From NCBI GenBank assembly GCA_905236315.1, contig CAJOPO010000059.1:1-9562 (forward strand): a DNA stretch of 9,562 nucleotides, in the 5' to 3' direction. Shown piece by piece: positions 1 to 7,300 of the stretch (the stretch's first letter is position 1; the number at the start of each line of letters is the position of its first letter). The notes under the pieces are model-generated. The model was not told where the DNA came from and did no database searches. It worked only from the letters and a program-made list of their open reading frames with translations. This stretch comes from an uncultured Treponema sp. GTDB taxonomy: Bacteria > Spirochaetota > Spirochaetia > Treponematales > Treponemataceae. Position numbers and translations under genes: made by a program.

Positions 1-864
1 CGAATGTAACATAAGCGTTGCATCTTTAAAAAGATTGTCAATCTTACCATAAAGTTCATCCCCCAATATAGGACAATTTAAATATTTTAGATGAACTCGA
101 ATCTGATGTGTTCTTCCTGTTGCAATATGTAATACCATCAGCGAATAGCCCCCATAGCACGCTATACAATGATATTCAGTTTCTGCATACTTTCCTTCAC
201 TAGAATTCTCTACTGCTTTAAACAATTTTCTGTTTTTAGGGTCTCTAATTATTTGTGTTTTTATAACTCCATGCGTTTTTATGGGATGCCCCACACATAT
301 TGCAATATACTCTTTTACTATTCTTGTATGTTTTCTAAACTGAGCTTGTAACCACTGCTCTGCTTCTATATTTTTTGCAGTTATAATAATTCCTGAAGTT
401 TCTTTATCTAATCTATGAACAATACCAGGTCTACGTAAAGCTATTATCTCTGCTTCGGTAGTACAAGTTTCTTCTAATTTCTTTTGTGGTATGCTCTCTC
501 TTCCCCAATGCCATAAAAGTGCATTTACAAGAGTTCCAGACCAATTTCCTAAAGCAGGATGAGTTACCATTCCTTGCTTTTTATTTATAACGCATACATT
601 TTCATCTTCATAAATAATATCAAGAGGAATGTCTTCTGGCATAATATCATCTGGTACATTATCCTGCCATTCTATATAAATTCTATCATTTGCTTTTATT
701 TTAAAAGAAAGTTTTTGTTTTTTATCATTTACAAATATATTTGTAGCACAGGTTTTTAGTCTGCTACGGTTCATTCCTTCTGGTATAGAAGAAATGTATT
801 TATCAAGCCTACATGCTCCAACATAATCCAAAGGAACAGTAATAGAAAAACTAGGCACAATCAT
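1..864 (-). CDS. RluA/RluD-family 23S rRNA/tRNA pseudouridine synthase (3' end cut by window)
   Basis: The gene has no stop in the window and continues past base 1; 288 residues are visible. It isomerises uridine to pseudouridine in structured RNA. A degenerate S4-like RNA-binding region covers about residues 15-65 (CRLDKYISS...RSRLK). The catalytic domain follows, with THPALGNWSGTLVNAL at 101-116, the family signature HRLDKETSG at 150-158 with catalytic Asp153, and GRTHQIRVHL at 250-259. The usual C-terminal GD.LYG element is present at 268-273, so only a short tail is missing. The ATG at 864-862 overlaps the TGA of the upstream gene (ATGA), which implies translational coupling. The S4 region favours the RluC/RluD type, but the target uridine cannot be told from sequence. 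Family call is secure; subfamily is inference. Confidence 0.93.
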   Translation of the reverse strand, partial: MIVPSFSITVPLDYVGACRLDKYISSIPEGMNRSRLKTCATNIFVNDKKQKLSFKIKANDRIYIEWQDNVPDDIMPEDIPLDIIYEDENVCVINKKQGMVTHPALGNWSGTLVNALLWHWGRESIPQKKLEETCTTEAEIIALRRPGIVHRLDKETSGIIITAKNIEAEQWLQAQFRKHTRIVKEYIAICVGHPIKTHGVIKTQIIRDPKNRKLFKAVENSSEGKYAETEYHCIACYGGYSLMVLHIATGRTHQIRVHLKYLNCPILGDELYGKIDNLFKDATLMLHS

Positions 865-1379
865 TTCTCCTCGTTATTTACCTCTATATCAGGGGGTGGA
901 AAATTTTCTTCAGGGGGAGATGAGGTTATTTTTATGCGTTCCATTACTTCCTTTGTTTTTTGAGTATAATCTTTTTCTTTTTTTTGCTTAACAAGTGTAA
1001 TTATTAAATCTACAAGACCAATGGCTACACTTGCCCCAAAAGAAATGCCTACAATTTTTGCAATATCACTTTCAGAATAATCATTGCTTCCAAAAGGATT
1101 TTGAAATGTAGAGCTAACTCCTGTTACATAATTGTACGTTTCATAGGAAAGACTTACCCATAATACAGTAAATGGTAGCGAACCTAAAGTAATTATCTCT
1201 GTTCTCCTCAAATTATGCGCCCATTGAGGAAACTCTCCTGGATGGTAAGGTTCTGCTTCTGTAGAATCATCTGTAGATGTATAAGTTTCTGCAGCATTTA
1301 CTTTTAATGGAAAAAAAATAATAGATATTATTAATATAAGAAGAGTACCTATATTATGCAATAAAAAACACTTATGCAC
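861..1379 (-). CDS. Unrecognised small exported/membrane protein
   Basis: I do not recognise a named family. The product is about 172 residues from a GTG at 1379-1377, which follows AGGTAGG by 9 bases. A TTG at 1403 preceded by AGGA is an equally possible start and would add 8 residues and a 14-base overlap with the gene upstream. The N-terminus looks like a signal peptide (hydrophobic run at about 4-24, possible cleavage after VNA). A conserved-looking stretch EFPQWAHNLRRTEI leads into a hydrophobic segment (LGSLPFTVLWVSL). A second clear membrane segment lies at about 108-130 (IVGISFGASVAIGLVDLIITL) and is followed by a charged Lys/Glu tail with a proline-rich patch (SSPPEENFPPP). It sits between yggS and a pseudouridine synthase gene and shares an ATGA overlap with the latter, so it belongs to the operon. 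Function is unknown. Confidence 0.75.
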   Translation of the reverse strand: MHKCFLLHNIGTLLILIISIIFFPLKVNAAETYTSTDDSTEAEPYHPGEFPQWAHNLRRTEIITLGSLPFTVLWVSLSYETYNYVTGVSSTFQNPFGSNDYSESDIAKIVGISFGASVAIGLVDLIITLVKQKKEKDYTQKTKEVMERIKITSSPPEENFPPPDIEVNNEEK

Positions 1380-1389
1380 CTTATAATGC

Positions 1390-2106
1390 CTACCTATTAC
1401 CAAATATAGCAGTTCCTATCCTTACCATTGTGCTTCCCTCTGCGATTGCACTTTCATAATCCCCACTCATTCCCATACTTAATTCTGTTATAGGAAGATT
1501 AGGAAAGTCTATATTAAGGCGTTCTTTTAATTTTCTCAATGTAGAAAAAGATTTTATTATTGCACTTAAATCCTCTGTAAAAGGAGCCATCGTCATTAAT
1601 CCACTTATCCTTATATGAGGAAATTTTAATAAGGCAGCTTCTTCACATGCTTTTATGAGACTTGTTTCATCTGCAAAACCTGCTTTACTATCTTCTGCTG
1701 TATGTAATTCAAGAAAAACATCTATATTTTTATCTATAACCGTGCAACGTTTTTCTATTTCTAAAAGTAATTCTATTCTATCTACTGATTGTATACAATT
1801 AGCAATTTCTACAGCCTTTTTTACCTTATTACTTTGCAAAACTCCTATTATATGCAAATTAGGTTTTGCTAATTTTTTATCTTCAACAACTTGATTAATA
1901 TATTCAAATTTAGAACAGGCTTCTTGTACTCTATTTTCTCCAAATAAAGTTTGTCCACCCTTTAGTGCTTCTATCACGCTTTCAGCAGGATGAAACTTAC
2001 TGACAGCGCATAATTTTACACTACCTTCTTTTCTATTATTTTTTTGTTCTATTTTTTTTATATTATCCAATATTTTTAATAAATTATCTTGTATTTGCAC
2101 TTCCAT
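1390..2106 (-). CDS. yggS: YggS/PROSC-family PLP-binding homeostasis protein
   Basis: This is a single-domain PLP-binding TIM-barrel protein of 238 residues, the usual length. The family buffers pyridoxal phosphate and affects amino-acid and keto-acid balance; it has no proven enzymatic reaction. Visible motifs: AVSK with the PLP-linking Lys37, GENRVQE at 56-62, HIIGVLQSNK at 85-94, SVDR at 107-110, SGLMTM at 168-173, LSMGMSGDYESAI at 209-221 and GSTMVRIGTAIFG at 224-236. I chose the ATG at 2106 because GGAG and AGG lie 6-10 bases upstream and it begins one base after the rsmA stop. An earlier in-frame ATG at 2127 would add seven atypical residues (MQWSRYK). Fourth of the seven minus-strand genes to be cut from its upstream neighbour by almost no space, it is probably co-transcribed with rsmA. 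Confidence 0.95.
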   Translation of the reverse strand: MEVQIQDNLLKILDNIKKIEQKNNRKEGSVKLCAVSKFHPAESVIEALKGGQTLFGENRVQEACSKFEYINQVVEDKKLAKPNLHIIGVLQSNKVKKAVEIANCIQSVDRIELLLEIEKRCTVIDKNIDVFLELHTAEDSKAGFADETSLIKACEEAALLKFPHIRISGLMTMAPFTEDLSAIIKSFSTLRKLKERLNIDFPNLPITELSMGMSGDYESAIAEGSTMVRIGTAIFGNR

Positions 2107-2107
2107 T

Positions 2108-2971
2108 TTATACCTGCTCCACTGCATAAAAATCTGCTAGTTCTATAAATTGCTCAAGACTCAAGTTTTCTGCTCTTAAAGATGGACTAATGCCTGTTTT
2201 TTCAAAAATTTGAGTTAAAGATTCTGCATTTGACATTTTTTTCATATTATTTGCTATTGTCTTTCTCCTTGAAGAAAACAATGTTTGCACAATATTTAAA
2301 AATAATTTTGTATTTTTACAAGCAAGGGGATTTTCTTTATGTTTTAGTAAAACTACTTTAGAAGATACTTTGGGTTTAGGCCAAAAATTACCAGGCAAAA
2401 GTTCCATTCCAGATATAACATCATATTTCCATTGGCATAAAACAGAAAATGCTGAATATTCTGCGGTATTTGGTTTTGCCCCCATTCTATTAGCAACTTC
2501 TTTTTGAACAGTAAATACACATCTATCAAAAATACATTCATTTTTAATTGTATCTGCAATAAATGTAGCGGCTATATTATAAGGCAAATTACCAAAAAGT
2601 TTTATCTGAGATACACTTTTATCCTCTGTTGCTCCCTTCCAATTTCTTAAAACATCACCCTTTACAATAGAAAATTTGTTTTCTTTTATCTCTTTCTCAA
2701 AGAATTGTTCTAATAAATTTATAAATCCCTTATCAATTTCAAAGGCAGTTAGATTACAATTTCTTTTTAAGATTTCATGCGTCATGCTGCCAAGTCCAGG
2801 CCCAATTTCCCATACACTATCACTTTCCTTCGCCTCTAGCATATCAATTATACGAGTACGAACGGCAGGATTTACCATAAAGTTTTGTCCAAACTTTTTT
2901 TGCATTGCCATGCCATTATTATCCATAAATTCTTTTAATGCTATTGGTGAATTATAATCTGGACAGTTCAT
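2108..2971 (-). CDS. rsmA: 16S rRNA (adenine1518-N6/adenine1519-N6)-dimethyltransferase RsmA (KsgA)
   Basis: This enzyme dimethylates two adjacent adenines near the 3' end of 16S rRNA with S-adenosylmethionine, late in small-subunit assembly. The 287-residue length is typical. Motifs in order: FGQNFMVNP at 27-35, the SAM-binding EIGPGLGSMT at 55-64, the acidic residue of AFEID at 76-80, GDV at 106-108, catalytic NLPYN at 128-132, FWPKPKV at 196-202 and the C-terminal FSSRRKTIANNM around 232-243. I chose the ATG at 2971, which has GAGG four bases upstream. The longer TTG start at 2995 has no ribosome-binding site and would run into comEC. The gene begins 13 bases after the comEC stop and ends one base before yggS. 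All expected motif positions are intact. Confidence 0.97.
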   Translation of the reverse strand: MNCPDYNSPIALKEFMDNNGMAMQKKFGQNFMVNPAVRTRIIDMLEAKESDSVWEIGPGLGSMTHEILKRNCNLTAFEIDKGFINLLEQFFEKEIKENKFSIVKGDVLRNWKGATEDKSVSQIKLFGNLPYNIAATFIADTIKNECIFDRCVFTVQKEVANRMGAKPNTAEYSAFSVLCQWKYDVISGMELLPGNFWPKPKVSSKVVLLKHKENPLACKNTKLFLNIVQTLFSSRRKTIANNMKKMSNAESLTQIFEKTGISPSLRAENLSLEQFIELADFYAVEQV

Positions 2972-2984
2972 TATACCTCGTTTT

Positions 2985-4238
2985 CTAAAATACAAACAAA
3001 TTTACTATATTAAGAAGAATATCATAAAATATATTTAATATGCAACAAAAAAATATTGATGAATAAGGAATAAGTAAACTAGTAAATATTGCAAATATAG
3101 CAATGATTAAAAATATACTCAATAAAGGACTTATTATAATAGAAGAAATAATGCCTATAGGTGTAAATGTTCCAAATAAAAAAAATGTTATAGGTATTGT
3201 AAATACTTGGGCAGAAGTAGATGTAGCAAGTAAACTAGAAAGTACAGGCGGAATCGCTTTTACAAAATACTTATTTAAAGAATCTGAAAAAATTAAAATA
3301 CCAGCTAAGGCACTATAAGAGAGCATAAAAGCTATAGAAAAAATATCACTAGGAGCGATAATACAATGTATTAAAAACGATAATGATAACACCTCTAACA
3401 TATTATAATTTCTTAAATAACAAATCTTAGCTACATAAACTATTACATAGCATAAAAAGGCTCGTAATAGCGATGGTGTAAACCCTGCAAAGAAAATAAA
3501 TAAAAACACAGCTATAAAAGAAGCTATCTTCTCATATTTTTTACCAAGTATTTCATAAAAAATTATACCTGAAAAGTTAGAAAAGAATGCAAGATGCATT
3601 CCACTTAATGCAAGTAAATGAGAAAGACCTGCTTTTCTAAAAAGTACAATATCTTTTTCATCTACATATTCCCTTATACCAGAAAGTAAGGCTAAAATAA
3701 CAGAACCTGCTTTGCCCCAAGAATACAAAATTCTCCTAAAATGCAATCTACAAATAGCTCTTTTATTTAAAATACTTCCATATATTCCCTGTGTATGTTT
3801 TAAAAAGTGAGCATCTTCTGCTACAAAAATATTATCTTTTTTCTTCCATGCACCAGAAAATTCAAACCATTCCCCCTTTTCCACAAAAGTATAGCAGCCG
3901 ACAGTGGAAAGAGAATATAATTTACCAGGAAAAGCTGCCTCTACAATATTTGCAGGTAGACTAACTTCTATAATTCCTTTAGCCGTGCTTATTATGCTTT
4001 TATATAATGTATTGCATTGTATAGAAGAACTTTTTAATTTTAATTTGAATTTATAATATTTTCCAATCTTAATAGGAGAAGAATAAACAATCCCGCTTAC
4101 GCTATTAATATCTTCTATAGTTAAAGAACTTGTATACACTCTTCTTTCTCTCATAGGAAAGATGCCTGTATAAAAAACAATGCAACAAATTATTGCAGCT
4201 ATAAATATAGGTTTTCTTAAAACATAAAAATCTACCAC
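2985..4238 (-). CDS. comEC: ComEC/Rec2-family DNA-uptake channel protein, short form
   Basis: This is a polytopic membrane protein of the competence family that carries single-stranded DNA across the inner membrane in transformable bacteria. It has one N-terminal membrane helix (about 8-27), a soluble DUF4131/OB-like region (about 35-155), and then the competence domain with many hydrophobic segments (about 175-417). Recognisable motifs are GLSHLLALSGMHL at 205-217, PSLLRAF at 255-261 and FMLSYSALAGI at 304-314. At 417 residues it lacks the metallo-beta-lactamase-like domain of full-length ComEC (about 700-800 residues), and the reading frame ends cleanly with TAG. Start is GTG at 4238, preceded directly by an in-frame TAA and with no clear ribosome-binding site. 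It overlaps the HEAT gene by 7 bases, so coupled translation is likely. Whether it still transports DNA is unknown. Confidence 0.9.
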   Translation of the reverse strand: MVDFYVLRKPIFIAAIICCIVFYTGIFPMRERRVYTSSLTIEDINSVSGIVYSSPIKIGKYYKFKLKLKSSSIQCNTLYKSIISTAKGIIEVSLPANIVEAAFPGKLYSLSTVGCYTFVEKGEWFEFSGAWKKKDNIFVAEDAHFLKHTQGIYGSILNKRAICRLHFRRILYSWGKAGSVILALLSGIREYVDEKDIVLFRKAGLSHLLALSGMHLAFFSNFSGIIFYEILGKKYEKIASFIAVFLFIFFAGFTPSLLRAFLCYVIVYVAKICYLRNYNMLEVLSLSFLIHCIIAPSDIFSIAFMLSYSALAGILIFSDSLNKYFVKAIPPVLSSLLATSTSAQVFTIPITFFLFGTFTPIGIISSIIISPLLSIFLIIAIFAIFTSLLIPYSSIFFCCILNIFYDILLNIVNLFVF

Positions 4239-5392
4239 TTAAGTTTTGCCAAAGCGTTACGAGCAGCCATAACCACCTCATCAGGATAATCAAGATATGT
4301 TACATAAAGCAGGTAATCAAAAGCTGTCTTATCGCCTAATTCTCCTAGTGCATTTATAACGGAAAGCACAACGACTTCTACAGGAGCAACATTATTTTCC
4401 ATGCTCCTATTAAGAAAATCCAGATATAGAGCCAAAACTTGACCAGTTTTTGAAGAACCTACAGAAGCAATATCTTGTATAAGGACAGCAAATTCAGCAG
4501 GCTCTAAAATATTATTTTCATATTCGTTGCGAGCTATGTTAAAGTAATCAGTCATTAAAGCAGAAGCTCTTGTCCACTGAGTAGAAGCTATTACACTTGC
4601 ACAAGTTAATTGCAAATCTATAAATCCTTTTTGTATATCAGAATTATCTCCCATATTACTTATAGACCATGAAAGAACATTTTCTGCAATTTCTCCACAG
4701 ATTTTTTTTGAAATATTTTTGTTTTCTGCAATAAGCAAGACAGCTTCTTTCTTTTTTTCTGTATTTAATCCAGAAAGTATAGATATAATTTCATTTTTAC
4801 AACTATCGGCAAGCGGAGCATAAGAGGCTTGCAATTCTTCTCTTTGTTCTGTCCATATTCCCATTAAGTCGGATATAAACATTATGCTAAAAGAAGTAGA
4901 GTTCCCATAATCACGCAAAAAATGCAAGGCTTCCAAAGTTACAGTATCCATATATACAGTTTTTTGCGCTTGTTCAGTTAGATACGAATTAACAAGAGAA
5001 ACAGCTGAAAAAGAAGGAAAGTTTCTAAACTGCTTTAATACAGCTATTCGTATTCTAGGAGCCTGAAATTGAGCGAATACTTGGGATAATTTTTGAGCTA
5101 TTTCATTAATAACACTATCAGGAGCAGCCCTATATTTTAATGACTGAACAGAAATTTCTGCTAAATCATAAATTTCTACATCATCACCTAATACATCTTG
5201 AGCTTGAAGAGCAAAATCCAAAGCCTGCAAGCAAAAAATATTATCTCCTTCTAATGCAGCTTTTTTTACAGCTTCTTCTTTTTGTACAATATCTCCCTTT
5301 ATATATTCACTTTCATATTGCTTCACTTCTGCATTCGTATATATAGCACAAAAAGAAAGTGAAATAAGCAAAAAGGCTTTTAATTTTTTCAT
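4232..5392 (-). CDS. Exported HEAT-repeat protein, function unknown
   Basis: The 386-residue product starts with a clear signal peptide (MKKLKAFLLISLSFCAIYTNA, likely cleaved before Glu22); there is no convincing lipobox, because the residue before Cys15 is Phe. The remainder is almost wholly helical. The last 50 residues form recognisable HEAT/PBS-type repeats (VLSVINALGELGDKTAFDYL, then VVMAARNALAKLKW), and about residues 35-170 look like more degenerate helical repeats (RIAVLKQFRNF, ALHFLRDYG). Such folds are protein-binding scaffolds, so a periplasmic assembly or adaptor role is possible but not shown. The ATG overlaps the TGA of the PilZ gene (ATGA), with a very strong AGGAGGAGG six bases upstream, so the two are translated together. 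The partner protein is unknown. Confidence 0.85.
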   Translation of the reverse strand: MKKLKAFLLISLSFCAIYTNAEVKQYESEYIKGDIVQKEEAVKKAALEGDNIFCLQALDFALQAQDVLGDDVEIYDLAEISVQSLKYRAAPDSVINEIAQKLSQVFAQFQAPRIRIAVLKQFRNFPSFSAVSLVNSYLTEQAQKTVYMDTVTLEALHFLRDYGNSTSFSIMFISDLMGIWTEQREELQASYAPLADSCKNEIISILSGLNTEKKKEAVLLIAENKNISKKICGEIAENVLSWSISNMGDNSDIQKGFIDLQLTCASVIASTQWTRASALMTDYFNIARNEYENNILEPAEFAVLIQDIASVGSSKTGQVLALYLDFLNRSMENNVAPVEVVVLSVINALGELGDKTAFDYLLYVTYLDYPDEVVMAARNALAKLKW

Positions 5393-6510
5393 AAAAAGCC
5401 TCCTCCTATAGAATCTATATAACTTGAACTATCTTCATTTGGAGTATCGCTTTCTGTTTCTGCAGCAGCCTCACTTTGTTTTATAGCAAGGTCTCTGTCT
5501 TTTTGTTCTTCAGGAATTACGTTGTATACATAACTTAAAATTGCATTTTTCATAGAAGCATCTACATGAGTACATTCAAAATGCAGTCTTGATTGGTCTA
5601 ATATTTTATTATATTCCACAGCCCTAATCACACCGTACATTATTACAAGTTCATCATTTATCATAAATTGAAGTTTGATACGGACATTAGATTTTCCTTT
5701 ACTACCAATACGTATCATAGCCCCATCTTCACTTATATCTTCTATTAAACAAGTATAACCTGCAGAAGTTTCTACAGTGCTATAATCCTGAGAATCACTT
5801 TTTAGCATATACATTTGGGCATATACTTCACAATTTGCCCTAACCGATTGACGTTTTTGTGTCCTATCTAATTTTTCACTCTGACGCACAAAGATACAAG
5901 CCTGCCCACCAAATGTACCAGAGCCTAGAACCACAGTATCAAACGCATAACCTGCATCTCCCTTGCGCCATAAATATATGCTTATATCCTTACCCTTCCA
6001 TTCATCTCCTGTAAGAGTTAATTTCCTCCTATTTTTTTTATCATCTTGAACAGGCATGGATATAACAAGCTCCCGACCATTATTTATAATTTTTGCAGCA
6101 AAAACTCCGTTTCCAGGATAAATAATACTAATTCTTTGTCCCACGTCTAAGTATCTTGTATTCTCTAAACCTCTTTTGCCATCGGTATCTAAAGCAATTC
6201 TTGTACGATATTTATATAATTTTGATAAAAAATCTTGAGTTTTAGGACTATTTTCCGAAGCAGTCCTTCTTGACTGTGTGATTATTTTACTTATACATTG
6301 ATTAAGTATAGGAACTGAATCATACAAAGCCATTGGATTATCTAAATCAGTTTTTTTTGCTAGTTTCCATAAGACTTTAATTTCATTTATCTTAAAGCCC
6401 TTATCCATACCTGTAGAAAAAAAATGTATTTTATCACCATTCAATACATAAATACGGGTGATAATAGTTATTATTATTAATGTTATAATAACAGAGATGA
6501 TTGCACTCAA
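5389..6510 (-). CDS. Membrane-anchored YcgR-like PilZ (c-di-GMP receptor) protein
   Basis: This protein probably senses cyclic di-GMP at the inner membrane. An N-terminal hydrophobic anchor (about 3-23) is followed by a helical linker (GFKINEIKVLWKLAKK, 38-105), a YcgR-type N-terminal domain (about 118-215, DVGQRISI...), and a PilZ domain (about 216-330). Both c-di-GMP-binding motifs are intact: RxxxR as RQSVR at 220-224 and DxSxxG as DISEDG at 258-263. The C-terminus is an acidic, probably disordered tail. PilZ proteins of this kind are known in Treponema denticola to bind c-di-GMP and affect motility; equivalence here is inference. Start is TTG at 6510 with AGAGAGG five bases upstream. It is the first gene of the seven-gene minus-strand run and overlaps the next gene by ATGA. 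Confidence 0.9.
   Translation of the reverse strand: MSAIISVIITLIIITIITRIYVLNGDKIHFFSTGMDKGFKINEIKVLWKLAKKTDLDNPMALYDSVPILNQCISKIITQSRRTASENSPKTQDFLSKLYKYRTRIALDTDGKRGLENTRYLDVGQRISIIYPGNGVFAAKIINNGRELVISMPVQDDKKNRRKLTLTGDEWKGKDISIYLWRKGDAGYAFDTVVLGSGTFGGQACIFVRQSEKLDRTQKRQSVRANCEVYAQMYMLKSDSQDYSTVETSAGYTCLIEDISEDGAMIRIGSKGKSNVRIKLQFMINDELVIMYGVIRAVEYNKILDQSRLHFECTHVDASMKNAILSYVYNVIPEEQKDRDLAIKQSEAAAETESDTPNEDSSSYIDSIGGGFL
5399..5407 (-). promoter_or_regulatory. Strong ribosome-binding site of the HEAT-repeat gene
   Basis: On the minus strand AGGAGGAGG is followed by six bases and then the ATG at 5392. It lies within the last codons of the PilZ gene (encoding its Gly-Gly-Gly tail), so the C-terminal glycines partly reflect this site. 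It supports efficient translation of the downstream gene. Confidence 0.8.
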
Positions 6511-6515
6511 ATTAG

Positions 6516-6522
6516 CCTCTCT
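6516..6522 (-). promoter_or_regulatory. Ribosome-binding site that decides the TTG start of the PilZ gene
   Basis: AGAGAGG on the minus strand stands five bases before TTG 6510. No in-frame ATG or GTG precedes the anchor segment, so this site supports the unusual TTG start. Confidence 0.7.
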
Positions 6523-6606
6523 TTAACAAACTATATAAAAACACTTAAAAGACTCCTGTATTCTAAACAGTTTTCCTTAATTGATTTTATTCATATTTGT
6601 TATTAC

Positions 6607-6612
6607 TATAAT
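6607..6612 (+). promoter_or_regulatory. Probable -10 element of the CPBP protease gene
   Basis: TATAAT is a perfect -10 match. The nearest -35-like sequence, TTGATT at 6581-6586, is 20 bases away, longer than the usual 16-18, so the -35 is weak or absent. A start about seven bases downstream would fall near 6619, leaving a leader of only about six bases before ATG 6625. The 6511-6624 region must also hold the promoter of the minus-strand operon, but I see no convincing pair of elements for it. Confidence 0.45.
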
Positions 6613-6624
6613 AGCACAAAGCAA

Positions 6625-7272
6625 ATGAAAAAAAAATATATTTTTATTGAATTTATCTTTGTTTGTTTATTTTTTTTACTGCCTCCTTTGTTTACGCAAA
6701 AAGTACAAAATAATATATCTTTTTCTTGGCAAAACGTTATTTATCAATTACTTATAGCACTATCACTTAACTTTATGCAAAAAAAATCATTACCTCCTAA
6801 GGTTACACTTTATAAAAACGTTAATATCTTAAATTTTTTATCATATTTTCCACTTACATTAGGCTCCCTGCTTATTTTTAATGCTCTTATATTTACATTA
6901 AATCTATATATAACTAAAACTACTTTTAATATAAGCAATCTTTCTAGTCAAAACATAAATATAGGATTGATTATACAATTTCTAGTTGCTGCTTTTTATG
7001 AAGAAACTCTATATCGTAGTTTTGTACCTGAATTTATTTTATATTTATTTGATAAAAAAACATTTAGGCTTCCATTAGAAATAATTTGTATAGTGCTATT
7101 CGCCTTTTCGCATAAATATATGGGATATGCTGCTGTAATAAATGCTTTTTTAGGAGGAATAGCTTTAAGGCTATGTGCAATAAAAACACGCGGAATATTC
7201 ACAGGAGTAATGGCTCATTTTACATATAATCTTCTTATACTTGTATTCACTGTATACGTAGCTATAGCTTAG
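6625..7272 (+). CDS. CPBP-family (CAAX prenyl protease/bacteriocin-processing, Abi) intramembrane metalloprotease
   Basis: This is a 215-residue polytopic membrane protein with all three motifs of the CPBP glutamic/metal-dependent protease family: EETLYR at 126-131 (EExxxR), FAFSH at 159-163 (FxxxH), and HFTYN at 198-202 (HxxxN). Hydrophobic segments lie at about 5-23, 36-50, 70-95, 112-125, 150-166, 168-184 and 192-213. Bacterial members process exported peptides, confer immunity to bacteriocins or take part in signalling; the substrate here cannot be read from sequence. The ATG at 6625 has no Shine-Dalgarno sequence and follows a TATAAT by 12 bases. The next in-frame ATG is at codon 51, too far in to keep the first membrane segments. 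It is transcribed away from the PilZ operon and has no partner gene, so it is probably monocistronic. Confidence 0.9.
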   Translation: MKKKYIFIEFIFVCLFFLLPPLFTQKVQNNISFSWQNVIYQLLIALSLNFMQKKSLPPKVTLYKNVNILNFLSYFPLTLGSLLIFNALIFTLNLYITKTTFNISNLSSQNINIGLIIQFLVAAFYEETLYRSFVPEFILYLFDKKTFRLPLEIICIVLFAFSHKYMGYAAVINAFLGGIALRLCAIKTRGIFTGVMAHFTYNLLILVFTVYVAIA

Positions 7273-7300
7273 ATAAAAAGACTATAACTTATTGTAAAAG

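Noticed and set aside
169..759. Plus-strand open frames at 169-351 and 559-759
   Set aside because: They lie antisense to the pseudouridine synthase gene, are rich in Phe/Tyr/Ile as expected for reversed AT-rich coding DNA, and show no motif.
1655..3318. Plus-strand open frames at 1655-1894, 2676-2957 and 3103-3318
   Set aside because: They are antisense shadows of yggS, rsmA and comEC, whose motifs are unmistakable on the minus strand.
2985..4238. comEC as a pseudogene truncated by frameshift
   Set aside because: The frame is intact through the whole competence domain, ends normally, and the next gene follows at once with no leftover coding sequence.
4232..5392. Lipoprotein signal in the HEAT protein (Cys15)
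   Set aside because: The residue before Cys is Phe, which does not fit even the relaxed spirochaetal lipobox; a standard cleavage after TNA is more likely.
6581..6612. TTGATT (6581) as the -35 partner of TATAAT (6607)
   Set aside because: The spacing is 20 bases, outside the usual 16-18, so only the -10 is reported.
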